From NCBI GenBank assembly GCA_902624095.1, contig CACNWB010000007.1, forward strand, positions 24,197 to 88,196: a stretch of DNA of 64,000 nt, written 5' to 3'. Source of the DNA: an uncultured PS1 clade bacterium. Its GTDB lineage: Bacteria; Pseudomonadota; Alphaproteobacteria; RS24. Shown here piece by piece: positions 36,246-46,447 of the stretch. The first letter of the stretch is position 1. Every line of letters begins with the position of its first letter. The position numbers were made by a program, and so were the translations under genes. The notes below the pieces were generated by a model. It did no database searches and was not told where the DNA came from. It was given only the letters and a program-made list of their open reading frames with translations.

Positions 36246-38075
36246 ATGATTTCTGAATTACACATGTGTCTGACCTTCGGAGTTATTGCCGGTGCCATGT
36301 TGCTTTATGTCACCGAATATGTGCCGATTGAAATGACCTCGCTGTTGGCGCTGGTTGCCATGTTGCTCCTGTTCACGCTGTTTCCCCAAATCGGGCCGAA
36401 CGGCACAAACCTTCTAGACGCTTCGGCTCTGCTCGCGGGTTTCGGCAATCCGGCGCTCATCACAGTTATGGCTTTATTGGTGATGGCGCAGGGGCTGTTT
36501 CAGTCCGGCGCCCTTGAAAACCTCATCGACCGTGCCACTCGCCGCGCGACACGTGCGCCAATACGCGCCATTTGGGGCATGTTGATCGGCGCCATGCTGG
36601 CCAGCGCCCTACTCAACAATACGCCCGTGGTATTGATGGCGATACCCATTATTGTCGCCATCGCCAAGCGCGCCAAACTCAATCCGGCGCGGCACATGAT
36701 GTCATTGAGCTTTATGACCATATTGGGTGGCATGCTGACACTTATCGGCTCATCCACCAATCTTCTGGTAGCGGATGCGGCGGCACGCTTCACCGACTAT
36801 TCGTTGGGCTTTTTCCAGCAAACGCCAATTGCACTCGTTCTGATAGGCGTCGGCACGCTTTACATTTTTTTCGCGATGCCGCGCATTATCGGTGAGACGG
36901 AAGTGGAAGAAAAAAGCGACAGCGCCGAAACTGGCCGCCAATATATTATCGAATTGCGCTTGCGCATTGGCGACGCGCTGGTGGGCGCAAACACCGCTGC
37001 CGGTTTTTTGCCCGCATTAAGCGGCATGACTTTGCAAATTATCGAGCGCAACGGCGAAACCTTTTTGCCGCCATTTGACGACATCACCCTCGCGCCAGGT
37101 GACCGGTTGTTCATAGCTGCGACCCGCAGGGAAATTTCCGATGCGTTGACCAGTAAAGACCACCCGTTTTCACGCCAGCTTTTGCCTCTAGTGCCGGACA
37201 TTGAGGCCGATAGCGATGACGAGACAATTCTGGCCGAGCTTGTCGTTGCGCCAGGCTCGCGCATGGCAGCGCGCGCCGTTCATCAAACCGGCTTTACCCA
37301 TGAGACGGGCTGCTTCATTATTGGCATTCAGCGGCGTCGGCGTATGTTGCGCCACGAGCTGACCGAGAACCGCCTTGAATCGGGGGACGTGTTGCTGGTT
37401 ATCGGGCGGCAGGCAAATATTGAGAGCTTGCGCGACAATCGCGATACATTGCTGATGGAATGGTCGGCGCGTGAATTACCGCGGTTTGAAAAAGCCCGAC
37501 CCGCAGGCCTGATATTTGCTGGCACGGTTTTATCCGCCGCGACCGGCTTTGTACCGATTGTGGCGGCTTCCGTGGCCGGGGCAACTTTAATGGTCGTCAG
37601 CGGAGTCCTTAATGTGCGCCAAGCCAGCCGCGGCTTTGACTTACGGATATTTCTCGTCGTCGCCGCCGCGCTTGCCATGTCGCATGCGCTGTTTGTTTCG
37701 GGCGGGGTGGAGTTCATTGCCGCGCAATTATTATATTTGTTTGATGGGCAAACGCCAGCCGTCATTTTGTCGGCGTTTTTCCTACTCTGCGCGGTGATTA
37801 CCAATATTCTATCGAACAATGCGACAGCCGTTTTGTTTACGCCTCTGGCGGTCAATCTTGCAGGCTCTTTGAGCGTTGACCCGCTGGCCTTTATTCTGGC
37901 CGTGGTGTTTGCGGCAAATTGCAGCTTCGCAACGCCGATTGCCTATCAGACGAATTTGCTGGTAATGACACCGGGCAATTATCAGTTCCGCGATTTTCTG
38001 CGTGCAGGCACCCCGTTGATTATTCTTGTTTGGTTAACCTATTCTATTGTTGCGCCGTGGTATTTCGGTTTTTGA
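36246..38075 (+). CDS. SLC13-family (DASS) permease with two TrkA-C domains
   Basis: A 609-residue inner-membrane transporter. The N-terminal half has about five to six hydrophobic segments with NNTPVVLMAIPI and GSSTNLLVA, the SLC13 substrate/sodium loops. Two TrkA-C (RCK_C) domains sit between the membrane halves, at about residues 232-305 and 328-398. The C-terminal half has NILSNNATAVLFTPLA and ANCSFATPIAYQTN. The family includes di/tricarboxylate, sulfate and other anion transporters; substrate cannot be told. Confidence 0.9.
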   Translation: MISELHMCLTFGVIAGAMLLYVTEYVPIEMTSLLALVAMLLLFTLFPQIGPNGTNLLDASALLAGFGNPALITVMALLVMAQGLFQSGALENLIDRATRRATRAPIRAIWGMLIGAMLASALLNNTPVVLMAIPIIVAIAKRAKLNPARHMMSLSFMTILGGMLTLIGSSTNLLVADAAARFTDYSLGFFQQTPIALVLIGVGTLYIFFAMPRIIGETEVEEKSDSAETGRQYIIELRLRIGDALVGANTAAGFLPALSGMTLQIIERNGETFLPPFDDITLAPGDRLFIAATRREISDALTSKDHPFSRQLLPLVPDIEADSDDETILAELVVAPGSRMAARAVHQTGFTHETGCFIIGIQRRRRMLRHELTENRLESGDVLLVIGRQANIESLRDNRDTLLMEWSARELPRFEKARPAGLIFAGTVLSAATGFVPIVAASVAGATLMVVSGVLNVRQASRGFDLRIFLVVAAALAMSHALFVSGGVEFIAAQLLYLFDGQTPAVILSAFFLLCAVITNILSNNATAVLFTPLAVNLAGSLSVDPLAFILAVVFAANCSFATPIAYQTNLLVMTPGNYQFRDFLRAGTPLIILVWLTYSIVAPWYFGF

Positions 38076-38099
38076 GCCGCGGTGGTAAGGGATAGAATT

Positions 38100-38825
38100 A
38101 TGAATCAGCAAACAGGCTTGCGGCTACCGTCTTTCTTTATAACGGAACCTGCCCCCTGCCCTTATATTGAGGGGCAGATGGAACGCAAGCTCTTCACCCA
38201 TCTTGCGGGCAGCGATGCCGACACGCTGAACAATAGGCTGACCCATGCTGGTTTCCGGCGTAGCCAGTCGATTGCCTATCGTCCGGCCTGCGACGCCTGT
38301 TCGGCCTGCCAGTCCGTGCGTATCGTGCTGAGGCATTTTACGCCGTCGACCTCGTTTCGACGTCTGATGCGTAAAAATGTCGATTTGACCGGGGAAGTAT
38401 GCCCGCCGCACACAGGGCGCGAGCAATATGATTTGCTGCGGCGCTATCTCGATGCCCGCCATGAATATGGCGGCATGGCCGATATGACCCCGGGCGATTA
38501 TGTCGCTATGGTCGAGGAAACCGCCGTCGACACATTTGTTACCGAATATCGTAACACAGACGGCGACTTGCTCGCCTGTCTCCTAGGCGACCGCATGCGG
38601 GACGGTATTTCACTCGTTTATTCGTTTTTCGACCCGCTCGCCGAGAAGCGCAGCCTTGGGAGTTTCATGATACTCGACCAGATCGCGCGCGCGAAAGAGT
38701 CCGGACACGCTCATATTTACCTCGGATATCTGATAGAAGATTGTCGCAAAATGGCTTACAAAAAGCGCTTCGGACCGCTCCAGAAACTGGGGCAGGACGG
38801 ATGGGAAGACTATCACCCCGCTTGA
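38100..38825 (+). CDS. bpt: Aspartate/glutamate leucyltransferase
   Basis: Transfers leucine from Leu-tRNA to proteins with N-terminal Asp or Glu, marking them for ClpAP in the N-degron pathway. The 241-residue protein has the ATE N-terminal domain with C-x-Y (PCPYIEGQMERKLFTHL) and the cysteine cluster CDACSACQSVRI, then the C-terminal domain motif YLGYLIEDCRKMAYK. The start ATG 38100 follows AAGGG; an upstream GTG is in frame but less well spaced. Confidence 0.95.
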   Translation: MNQQTGLRLPSFFITEPAPCPYIEGQMERKLFTHLAGSDADTLNNRLTHAGFRRSQSIAYRPACDACSACQSVRIVLRHFTPSTSFRRLMRKNVDLTGEVCPPHTGREQYDLLRRYLDARHEYGGMADMTPGDYVAMVEETAVDTFVTEYRNTDGDLLACLLGDRMRDGISLVYSFFDPLAEKRSLGSFMILDQIARAKESGHAHIYLGYLIEDCRKMAYKKRFGPLQKLGQDGWEDYHPA

Positions 38826-38856
38826 CGGATGATGGTGCGGTTCAGGGAGGACGCGC

Positions 38857-39951
38857 ATGACGAACAAAAAATTCGGACGTCGCCAAATTTTGGGCGGGCT
38901 GGCGACTGGCTCGGCAGCACTGGGGCTATCGGCTCAGGCACCGGCCTATGCAACAGGAAAACGCCGCATGAAAATGGTGACGACTTGGGCGAAAAACTTC
39001 CCCGGCCTTGGAACCGCGCCCGAAAACATTGCCAAGCGCGTGCGTGACATGACCGACGGGCAACTCGACATTAAAATTTACGCCGCTGGGGAACTGGTTA
39101 GCCCGTTTGATAGTTTTGACGCGGTATCCACCGGAACGGCAGATCTCTATAGTGGGGCCGAATATTACTGGCAGGGAAAATCGCCTGCGTTCAATTTCTT
39201 CACCGCCGTTCCCTTCGGCATGACCGCGCAAGAGCTGACTGCATGGATTAATTTCGGCGGCGGGCAGGAATTGTGGGACACGCTTTCGGCAAAGTTCAAT
39301 ATTCGCGCGTTTCAGTCGGCCAATACCGGCGTTCAAATGGGCGGATGGTTCAACAAGGAAATCAACACGCTTGACGACTTTAAGGGTCTGAAAATAAGAA
39401 TGCCGGGGCTGGGCGGTGAAGTGATGCGCAAACTTGGTGCCGCCGCCGTCTCGCTGCCGGGCGTTGAAATTTTTCCGAGCATGAAAAGCGGTGCCATTGA
39501 CGCGACCGAATGGGTGGGGCCGTGGAATGATCTGGCATCGGGGTTCTATCAGGTAGCAAAATATTACTATTGTCCAGGCTTTCACGAGCCGGGCGCGGGG
39601 CTGTCGACCGGCATTAATCTTGATGTCTGGAATTCATTGACGCCCGGCCAGCAGGAAATTCTGCGCACAGCATGTCAGGCGGAAAATGAGCACACATTCA
39701 GCGAATATAATTATCGCAATGCCGCGGCGCTTGCGACGCTCATCACCCGCCACAAAGTGCAGGTGCGCCGTTTCTCGCCCGATATTATGACAGCTCTGAA
39801 ACAAGCATCGGATGAGGTGCTGAATGAGGCCGCCGCGCGCGACCCGTTTACCAAGAAAGTCTATGACAGCTTCCGCGCCTCGCTTGAAAATTCAATGCGC
39901 TGGGGCGAACAGAGCGAAGAACCCTACACGCTGGCGCGACGGAAAGTCTGA
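38857..39951 (+). CDS. dctP: TRAP transporter substrate-binding protein (DctP family), Tat-exported
   Basis: A periplasmic solute receptor of 364 residues. The N-terminal Tat signal has the twin-arginine GRRQILGG followed by a hydrophobic stretch ending AYA. The mature domain has WAKNFPGLG, NTGVQMGGWFNKEI, and LKIRMPGLGGEV, which includes the arginine typical of carboxylate binding. Sequence flavour resembles receptors for alpha-keto or aromatic acids such as TakP, but the ligand is not determined. Good ribosome-binding site (GGGAGG). First gene of the dctPQM operon. Confidence 0.93.
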   Translation: MTNKKFGRRQILGGLATGSAALGLSAQAPAYATGKRRMKMVTTWAKNFPGLGTAPENIAKRVRDMTDGQLDIKIYAAGELVSPFDSFDAVSTGTADLYSGAEYYWQGKSPAFNFFTAVPFGMTAQELTAWINFGGGQELWDTLSAKFNIRAFQSANTGVQMGGWFNKEINTLDDFKGLKIRMPGLGGEVMRKLGAAAVSLPGVEIFPSMKSGAIDATEWVGPWNDLASGFYQVAKYYYCPGFHEPGAGLSTGINLDVWNSLTPGQQEILRTACQAENEHTFSEYNYRNAAALATLITRHKVQVRRFSPDIMTALKQASDEVLNEAAARDPFTKKVYDSFRASLENSMRWGEQSEEPYTLARRKV

Positions 39952-39957
39952 TAGCTT

Positions 39958-40491
39958 ATGGATAATTTTGCCGCCCATGCGCGGGCACTGGCCGGCCATA
40001 TTGACCGTGTAAACCAAATAATCGGGCGCGGTGTCATGTGGCTGTCCGTCGCCATGGTTCTCGTTCAATTTATTGTCGTTGTTATGCGCTATGCCTTTGG
40101 TATCGGATCAATTCTGATTCAGGAGGCCATCGTCTATATGCATGCGGTTTTGTTCATGATGGCTGCCGCCGACACATTGCTGGCAGAAGCCCATGTGCGC
40201 GTCGATATTTTCTATGCGCGCCTGCCCGCCGCGCGCAAAGCCGCAATCGACCTTTTCGGCAATGCGCTGCTTGTGCTGCCGTTTTGCGTGTTGTTGTTTC
40301 TGGTGTCGATTGATTATGTGCGCCTGTCCTGGTCGGTACTGGAAGGCTCGCGCGAAACCAGCGGCATTCAGGCGGTGTTTCTTCTGAAGAGCGTTATTCT
40401 GGTTTTCGCCGTTCAGCTGGCATTGCAGGCCGTGTCGGGCATGATTAGAGCCGCCCAGCGCCTGAAAGACCGGGAGGCGCGCACGTCATGA
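39958..40491 (+). CDS. dctQ: TRAP transporter small permease (DctQ family)
   Basis: A 177-residue membrane protein with four hydrophobic segments. Family features are RYAFGIGSILIQEAIVYMHAVLFM (second segment) and the central polar loop containing AEAHVRVDIFYARLPA. It bridges receptor and large permease. It starts 6 bases after dctP and its stop overlaps dctM (ATGA). Confidence 0.92.
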   Translation: MDNFAAHARALAGHIDRVNQIIGRGVMWLSVAMVLVQFIVVVMRYAFGIGSILIQEAIVYMHAVLFMMAAADTLLAEAHVRVDIFYARLPAARKAAIDLFGNALLVLPFCVLLFLVSIDYVRLSWSVLEGSRETSGIQAVFLLKSVILVFAVQLALQAVSGMIRAAQRLKDREARTS

Positions 40492-42041
40492 GCGCCCATC
40501 TCGACCTTTTAATGTTTGCCGCGGCCTGTCTTATCTTGTTGATGGGCTTTCCCGTCGCCTTCACGCTGGCAGGTGTCGCGCTGGCGTTTGGGCTTATCGG
40601 GCAAGGGCTTGATATTTTTGATATGGGCTTCTTCTACGCCCTGCCGCAACGCATTTTCGGCACGATGACCAATGAAGTTCTCATCGCCGTGCCGCTTTTC
40701 GTGTTCATGGGCACCATGCTGGAGCGCGCACGGGTAGCCGAAGACCTGCTGGAAAATATGTCGCGTTTGTTTGCCGGTGTGCGCGGCGGCTTGGGCATTT
40801 CCGTGTCGATTGTCGGTGCTTTGCTGGCGGCCTCAACAGGCATTGTCGGGGCCACGGTTGTAACCATGAGCCTTTTATCATTGCCGACCATGCTGCGGCG
40901 CGGTTATGCACCGTCACTGGCCGCCGGATCCATCGCCGCCGCAGGCACGCTTGGGCAAATTATTCCTCCCTCCATCGTGTTGGTTCTGCTCGGCGATGTT
41001 ATCGCCAATGCCTATCAGAAGGCGCAATTGGAACAGGGTATTTTTGCTCCCGAAACGGTTTCTGTCGGAGAGTTGTTTTCCGGCTCGCTCATTCCTGGTC
41101 TGGTGCTCGTGGGCTTGTATATTGTCTATCAGGTCGGCCTTGCGATTTTTAAGCCCTCCATGGCGCCGCCTGCGGATTATGATGACGACCTCGTACTTTC
41201 AGACCTGCTGGGTGCGCTGTTTGCGCCCGTTTTTCTCATCATTTCCGTGCTGGGTTCAATACTCGCGGGCATCGCCACCCCCACCGAAGCGGCTGCCGTT
41301 GGTGCCGTGGGCACAATTTTGCTGGCCGGACACAAGCTCGGCGACAGACAAAAACTCATGGCCGCCGGTGCGTTGGCCGTCATTCTTGTCGTAGCGTTTG
41401 CCAGCACATTCGACCTGCGGCTGGAGCGCGACAATATCGCCGTGCCGGATCTTCTGGCGATCGGCGTCGCTTTGACTTTATGCGGTGTGATTGTGGCGGC
41501 TGTAGGCGCAAGCCTGCTGACGGCCTATCGGCTGGGCGTTCTAGAATCGACAATGCGCAGTACCACCCACACAACCTCCATGGTCTTTGTCATTCTCATC
41601 GGCGCGGCATTGTTCTCGCTAGTGTTTCGCGGGCTAGGCGGCGACGACACGATCCATGATCTGCTGCAATCACTGCCCGGCGGCACATGGACTGCCGTGG
41701 CCGCGGTGATGCTGGTTATGTTTTTGCTCGGATTTTTCCTCGATTTCATCGAGATTATATTTGTGGTCGTGCCCCTTGTCGGGCCAGTGCTGCTGGGCAT
41801 GGGCGTCGATCCGGTCTGGCTGGGCGTTATGATGGCAATTAACTTGCAGACATCGTTTCTGACACCCCCTTTCGGTTTTGCGCTTTTCTATTTGCGCGGG
41901 GCGGCACCCGAAAGCGTCCGCACCAGCGACATCTATCGGGGAGCGATACCTTTCGTTTTTATCCAATTAATCATGTTGGCACTGCTCGCATGGATACCTG
42001 AAATGGCAACATGGTTGCCCGAAGTCGTATTCGGAAACTGA
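40488..42041 (+). CDS. dctM: TRAP transporter large permease (DctM family)
   Basis: The sodium-coupled transport subunit, 517 residues with about 14 hydrophobic segments. Motifs: AVPLFVFMGTMLERA, STGIVGATVVTMSLLSLPTML, GTLGQIIPPSIVLVLLGD, IATPTEAAAVGAVG and a C-terminal FLTPPFGFALFYLRG. It is longer than the common 430-residue form because of an extra segment around residues 280-345 (LAGHKLGDR through LLTAYRLG); such longer permeases occur with Tat-exported receptors. Together with dctP and dctQ it forms one importer. Confidence 0.94.
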   Translation: MSAHLDLLMFAAACLILLMGFPVAFTLAGVALAFGLIGQGLDIFDMGFFYALPQRIFGTMTNEVLIAVPLFVFMGTMLERARVAEDLLENMSRLFAGVRGGLGISVSIVGALLAASTGIVGATVVTMSLLSLPTMLRRGYAPSLAAGSIAAAGTLGQIIPPSIVLVLLGDVIANAYQKAQLEQGIFAPETVSVGELFSGSLIPGLVLVGLYIVYQVGLAIFKPSMAPPADYDDDLVLSDLLGALFAPVFLIISVLGSILAGIATPTEAAAVGAVGTILLAGHKLGDRQKLMAAGALAVILVVAFASTFDLRLERDNIAVPDLLAIGVALTLCGVIVAAVGASLLTAYRLGVLESTMRSTTHTTSMVFVILIGAALFSLVFRGLGGDDTIHDLLQSLPGGTWTAVAAVMLVMFLLGFFLDFIEIIFVVVPLVGPVLLGMGVDPVWLGVMMAINLQTSFLTPPFGFALFYLRGAAPESVRTSDIYRGAIPFVFIQLIMLALLAWIPEMATWLPEVVFGN

Positions 42042-42042
42042 T

Positions 42043-42519
42043 ATGTTTGCTCGCATTCCAAATTATGTGCTGACCACGGGCGCCATTGTCGCGGTGATAG
42101 TGCTGGTTGGGCTTTATGACAATCAGCGCGCGCCAGTGGCCGACGGCAAAGTCGGACTGGTTGTCGGCGTTCCGGCCAATCAGCTGATAACGCAGAGCGG
42201 CGATGACATTGTTCTGCCCGTCGTGTTGCGGCTCGTCAATCGCAGTGAAAATGAAGAAGCGCTTGAGGCGGAAAACAAGTGCAAGATTTTCAGATTCGTC
42301 GTCACCACGCCGAAAAATGAATTTATTCAGGCCAAACGCTTTGCCGATGACTGCCCGCCAAATGCGGCCTATGGCAATATCGCGGCAAACTCCGTTATTG
42401 AGCAAATCGAAGTCGTGCCGCTGGACACCAGCCGATACGCGGAAGGCGATTACAAATTGCGGGTCAAGTTTTGGAATTATGAGGGCGAGGCCGAGTTTAC
42501 GCTGGTCGCAGGCGATTAA
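42043..42519 (+). CDS. Hypothetical membrane-anchored periplasmic protein, 158 residues
   Basis: Not recognised. One hydrophobic segment (residues about 8-25, [17 protein letters not shown]) anchors it, and the rest looks like a beta-rich extracytoplasmic domain with two cysteines (CKIFRF and DDCPPNA) that could form a disulfide. It starts one base after dctM, so it is in the transporter operon and may be an accessory protein; this is inference. It converges with parC, sharing a TTAA across the two stops. Confidence 0.75.
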   Translation: MFARIPNYVLTTGAIVAVIVLVGLYDNQRAPVADGKVGLVVGVPANQLITQSGDDIVLPVVLRLVNRSENEEALEAENKCKIFRFVVTTPKNEFIQAKRFADDCPPNAAYGNIAANSVIEQIEVVPLDTSRYAEGDYKLRVKFWNYEGEAEFTLVAGD

Positions 42520-44765
42520 AGCCGATTGGCAAAGGCGGTGCCCATAAGCCCGTCGGTCGGAAACCCCTTGGGCCGTATGCGCCCAGCCTGCGCGCGCAAA
42601 CCCACCCAATCATCCAGCTTGGTGAACACCCGCTCACGGCCCGCCTTGTCGGTCAGCTTCAAGCCTTCCTTGGCGGCATAACAGCGAATATCGGCAAGGT
42701 GCCCGTCGCCGTGGCGTTGCAAGCGCACACCCTTGCCGCGCGGCATTTCGGGAATATCGGCCAACTTGAAGCATAAAAGCTTCCGGTTTTCGCCCAGCAC
42801 GGCCACATGGTCTCCGGTAACTGGCACGCAGGCCGCAGCTTCATCAGGCGCGCGCACGTTCAAAATCTGCTTGCCGGCTTTGCGCGTGCTGACCAATTCA
42901 GCCTCCGGCACAATAAAACCATTGGCGATGCGCGAGGCCACCAGCAATTTACGAGCTGGATCATGCACAAATATTTCGACGATTTCCTCCGCCGGTTCGA
43001 TATCAAGCAACAGCCGTACTGGATCGCCATGGCCGCGACCGCCGGGCAGTTTTGACACATCCAAGGTATAGGCCCGCCCGTTCGACACGAATAATATCAA
43101 CCGGTCAGTGGTCACGGCGTGCAGAACAAAGCCCGCGCTGTCGCCGTCTTTGTAGGCCAGCCCAGCGCCGCTTTCGATATGGCCTTTCATGGCACGTATC
43201 CAGCCTTTTTGCGAACACACCACCGTCACCGGCTCTTTTTCGATAAAGGCTTCCGGGTCCGGCGGGTCTTTATCGGTCACTTCGGCAAAATCGGTTCGCC
43301 GCGCGCCCAATGCCTTGTCAGATTGATAAATTTTTTTCAGCGCGCGCAGCTCTGCGGCGATAACGGCCTGTTGTTCCTTGGGCGATTTCAGAAGTTTTTT
43401 AAGCGCTTTGCGCTCGTCAACCAGCTCACCGTGCTCGACGCGAATGGCGGTTTCCTCGAGTTTACGCAATCCCCGCAGGCGCATGTTCAAAATCGCCTCG
43501 GCCTGCACCTGCGTCAGCTCAAAAGCGGCCATTAGCTCGTCGCGCGGCTCGTCTTCTTCGCGAATGATGCGAATAACCTCATCCAGATTCAGATAGGCAA
43601 TGAGATAGCCGTCCAGCACCTCAAGGCGCGCCTCAATTTTTGAAAGACGAAACTTGCTTTTGCGCACCAAAACATCGTTGCGGTGTTCAAGCCATTGACC
43701 GAGCACGTCGCGCAAGCTCATCACGCGCGGCACGCCAGTATTGTCCAGCACATTCATATTGAGCGAAAATCGCGTTTCCAAATCAGTCTGTTTGAATAGC
43801 ACCGCCATAATTTGTTCCGGTGCCATGTTTTTGGATTTCGGCTCAATGACAATGCGAATGTCTTCGGCGCTTTCGTCACGAATATCGTCCAGCATAGGCA
43901 GCGCGCGGCTTTGCATCAGCTCGGCGATTTTCTCGATAAGCCGCGACTTCTGCACCTGATACGGAATTTCGGTGATAATAATTTGCCAAAGCCCGCGCGG
44001 TTTTTTCTCAACCTCGAAGCGCGCCCGCACCCGCAGGCTGCCTCGCCCCGTGGCGTAGGCCTCGCGTACTACCGACGCGGGCTCGACGCACACACCGCCG
44101 GTCGGAAAATCCGGCCCCTGCACATGTTCCAGCAGCGTATCAACGCGCGCCTTGGGCGCTTTCAGGAGATGCAACGCCGCACCACATAATTCGACAATAT
44201 TGTGCGGCGGAATGCTGGTCGCCATGCCGACCGCAATGCCCGATGCGCCATTCGCCAGAAGATTGGGAAAAGCAGCCGGTAGCACGACGGGCTCTTCATC
44301 CTCGCCATCATATGTGGCGCGGAAATCAACCGTGTCGCTGTCAATGCCCTGCAACAGCAGCCCTGCAATCGCCGTCATGCGCGCCTCGGTATAGCGCATG
44401 GCCGCCGCATTATCGCCGTCCACATTGCCGAAATTGCCCTGCCCGTCCACCAGCGGGTAGCGCACGGCAAAGTCTTGCGCCAAGCGCACAAGCGCATCAT
44501 AGACCGCCTGGTCGCCATGCGGGTGATAGCGACCAATGACATCGCCCACCACGCGCGCCGATTTTTTGAAACCCTGTTCAGGGTCAAGGCGCAATTGCCG
44601 CATGGCATAGAGCAAGCGCCGATGCACGGGCTTCAACCCGTCGCGCACATCCGGCAGGGCGCGATTGGTGATGGTCGACAACGCATAGGCCAGATAGCGT
44701 GCTTCCAACGCCTGTTTCAGGCTTACGGGTTCAGCCTCACCGTCAATCGAGGTTGCGTCTGTCAT
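42516..44765 (-). CDS. parC: DNA topoisomerase IV subunit A
   Basis: Decatenates daughter chromosomes with ParE. The 749-residue protein has the type IIA breakage-reunion domain: [28 protein letters not shown], the catalytic tyrosine in [10 protein letters not shown], and the long domain ending in a beta-pinwheel. The quinolone-resistance region reads GDQAVYDA, so the position equal to E. coli Ser80 is Gln. The same chain begins [19 protein letters not shown]. Shorter C-terminal domain than GyrA supports ParC. Confidence 0.94.
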   Translation of the reverse strand: MTDATSIDGEAEPVSLKQALEARYLAYALSTITNRALPDVRDGLKPVHRRLLYAMRQLRLDPEQGFKKSARVVGDVIGRYHPHGDQAVYDALVRLAQDFAVRYPLVDGQGNFGNVDGDNAAAMRYTEARMTAIAGLLLQGIDSDTVDFRATYDGEDEEPVVLPAAFPNLLANGASGIAVGMATSIPPHNIVELCGAALHLLKAPKARVDTLLEHVQGPDFPTGGVCVEPASVVREAYATGRGSLRVRARFEVEKKPRGLWQIIITEIPYQVQKSRLIEKIAELMQSRALPMLDDIRDESAEDIRIVIEPKSKNMAPEQIMAVLFKQTDLETRFSLNMNVLDNTGVPRVMSLRDVLGQWLEHRNDVLVRKSKFRLSKIEARLEVLDGYLIAYLNLDEVIRIIREEDEPRDELMAAFELTQVQAEAILNMRLRGLRKLEETAIRVEHGELVDERKALKKLLKSPKEQQAVIAAELRALKKIYQSDKALGARRTDFAEVTDKDPPDPEAFIEKEPVTVVCSQKGWIRAMKGHIESGAGLAYKDGDSAGFVLHAVTTDRLILFVSNGRAYTLDVSKLPGGRGHGDPVRLLLDIEPAEEIVEIFVHDPARKLLVASRIANGFIVPEAELVSTRKAGKQILNVRAPDEAAACVPVTGDHVAVLGENRKLLCFKLADIPEMPRGKGVRLQRHGDGHLADIRCYAAKEGLKLTDKAGRERVFTKLDDWVGLRAQAGRIRPKGFPTDGLMGTAFANRL

Positions 44766-44797
44766 GTCGTTTTATAACCAGATTCTATCATCAGGCC

Positions 44798-45532
44798 TCA
44801 AGCAGGAACGCCTTTGGTGTGCAAAATCTCAACAAATCTCTTGCGCGCCGCGGGAAGCCCCGACGTGTCAGCGCCATAAACCCGCCTTTCGAGAAAATGC
44901 CCCGTCAGGCTCAAGCCTTTCAAGACATCATCTGCATCTGCCGACGAATCTGCCGACAAAAGAAAAGCCGGCAGCACGAACATGCGCTCGGCATAAGGCT
45001 CCGCGGCTTCGCGCGATACGGCGCGACCACTGCGCGGCGACACATGGGTGAGGTCTTCGTTCGTGCCGGTTGCCGCACAAGCGCTGAGGTCGAGCCCGAA
45101 GCCCACCTCCTCCAGCAAAGCCAATTCGAAACGCACAAACAAAGGTAACCAGACCTGACGGTTTTCGAGCGCCTCAAGCAACACCATCACCGTGTCAAAC
45201 AGACGGGGATAGGCCTGGCGTTCGGGAACAATTTTCAACAGCGCGCACATTGCCGAGAGACCTCCAAGCAACAACTGATCTGAAAGAACCTCGGCGGCAT
45301 AGGCGCGGCCCGGATCGATCGTCGCCGTGCCTAAATGTTCTGAAAGCCGCGCGCGCCAGCTGGCCTGCACCATATTGCCAGGCTGCAGGGCCGGTTTCAG
45401 CCGTCGGGCATTGCCGCCGCGCACAAGCCCGCCATAGCGCCCGTGATCGCGGGTAAAAAAATCGACAATCGCGCTGCTTTCCCCATGCGCGCGCCTATCC
45501 AGAATGACAGCATCCGCCGTCCATGCCTCCAT
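44798..45532 (-). CDS. recO: DNA repair protein RecO
   Basis: RecO loads RecA on SSB-coated DNA together with RecR. The 244-residue protein has an N-terminal OB fold (DAVILDRRAHGESSAIVDFFT) and a helical C-terminal domain with SACAATG and VSPRSGRAVS. It starts 3 bases after the era stop, in the lepB-rnc-era-recO series. Confidence 0.95.
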   Translation of the reverse strand: MEAWTADAVILDRRAHGESSAIVDFFTRDHGRYGGLVRGGNARRLKPALQPGNMVQASWRARLSEHLGTATIDPGRAYAAEVLSDQLLLGGLSAMCALLKIVPERQAYPRLFDTVMVLLEALENRQVWLPLFVRFELALLEEVGFGLDLSACAATGTNEDLTHVSPRSGRAVSREAAEPYAERMFVLPAFLLSADSSADADDVLKGLSLTGHFLERRVYGADTSGLPAARKRFVEILHTKGVPA

Positions 45533-45535
45533 GGG

Positions 45536-46447
45536 TCACGCTCCGTAATCCAGCCCCAGTACCCGATATCGCTCTGGGTCATCCTGCCAGTTTTTGCGAA
45601 CCTTGACGAAAATAAACAAATGCACCCGACACTGAAAGGCCTTTTCCAGTTCAATCCGCGCCTGGGCCCCGATTTCCTTTATCGATTGGCCGCCCTTGCC
45701 CAGCACAATCGCTTTTTGTCCGTCGCGGGCAACAAACACCGTCTGCTCGATACGAATGCTACCATCTTTGCCGCGCTTCCATTTGTCGGTTTCCACCGTC
45801 AGCGCGTAAGGCAGTTCCTGATGCAGGCGCAAAAACATTTTCTCGCGCGTAATCTCTGCCGCCAGAAGCGCGGAAGGCACATCCGCCGCCTGATCTTCGG
45901 GGTAAAGCCATGGGCCCGCTGGCATGTTCTGCGCCAGCGCCTGTTTCAAAACATCCAGCCCGTCGCCGGTGAGCGCGGATACCAGAAACGTATCCGAAAA
46001 ATTGGCCCGCAGGTTCAACTCATACACCCGCGCCAGCAAATCTTTTTTTGCCAGCGTGTCTACCTTGTTAAACACCAGCGCGACGGGTTTTTTTACATTT
46101 TTCAGATTGTCGAGAATGGCCTCGCTCTCATCATCAAGAGACCGTGCCGCATCCAGCACCAGCAAAATCATGTCGGCATCCTCAACGCCCTGCCACGCTT
46201 CGTTCACCATGGCCCGGTCGAGGCGCTGCTTGGGCGCGAAAATACCCGGCGTATCGACCAGAATAATCTGTGCCGCCTCGTGCATCACAACCGCGCGCAG
46301 CCGCATGCGCGTGGTCTGCGCTTTTTGCGTGACAATAGAAACCTTCTGGCCCACCAGCGCATTGGACAGGGTGGATTTGCCCGCATTTGGCGGGCCGATG
46401 ACGGCCACAAAGCCGCAAGTGTTTTCGTTAGGCGTATTTTCCGTCAT
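45536..46447 (-). CDS. era: GTPase Era
   Basis: Binds 16S rRNA and supports 30S maturation. The 303-residue protein has G1 GPPNAGKST, the switch region TTRMRLRAV, G3 DTPGIF, G4 NKVD, and a C-terminal KH domain with ARIELEKAFQCRVHLFIFVKV. ATG 46447 overlaps the rnc stop (ATGA), which sets the start; longer in-frame readings go into rnc. Confidence 0.97.
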   Translation of the reverse strand: MTENTPNENTCGFVAVIGPPNAGKSTLSNALVGQKVSIVTQKAQTTRMRLRAVVMHEAAQIILVDTPGIFAPKQRLDRAMVNEAWQGVEDADMILLVLDAARSLDDESEAILDNLKNVKKPVALVFNKVDTLAKKDLLARVYELNLRANFSDTFLVSALTGDGLDVLKQALAQNMPAGPWLYPEDQAADVPSALLAAEITREKMFLRLHQELPYALTVETDKWKRGKDGSIRIEQTVFVARDGQKAIVLGKGGQSIKEIGAQARIELEKAFQCRVHLFIFVKVRKNWQDDPERYRVLGLDYGA

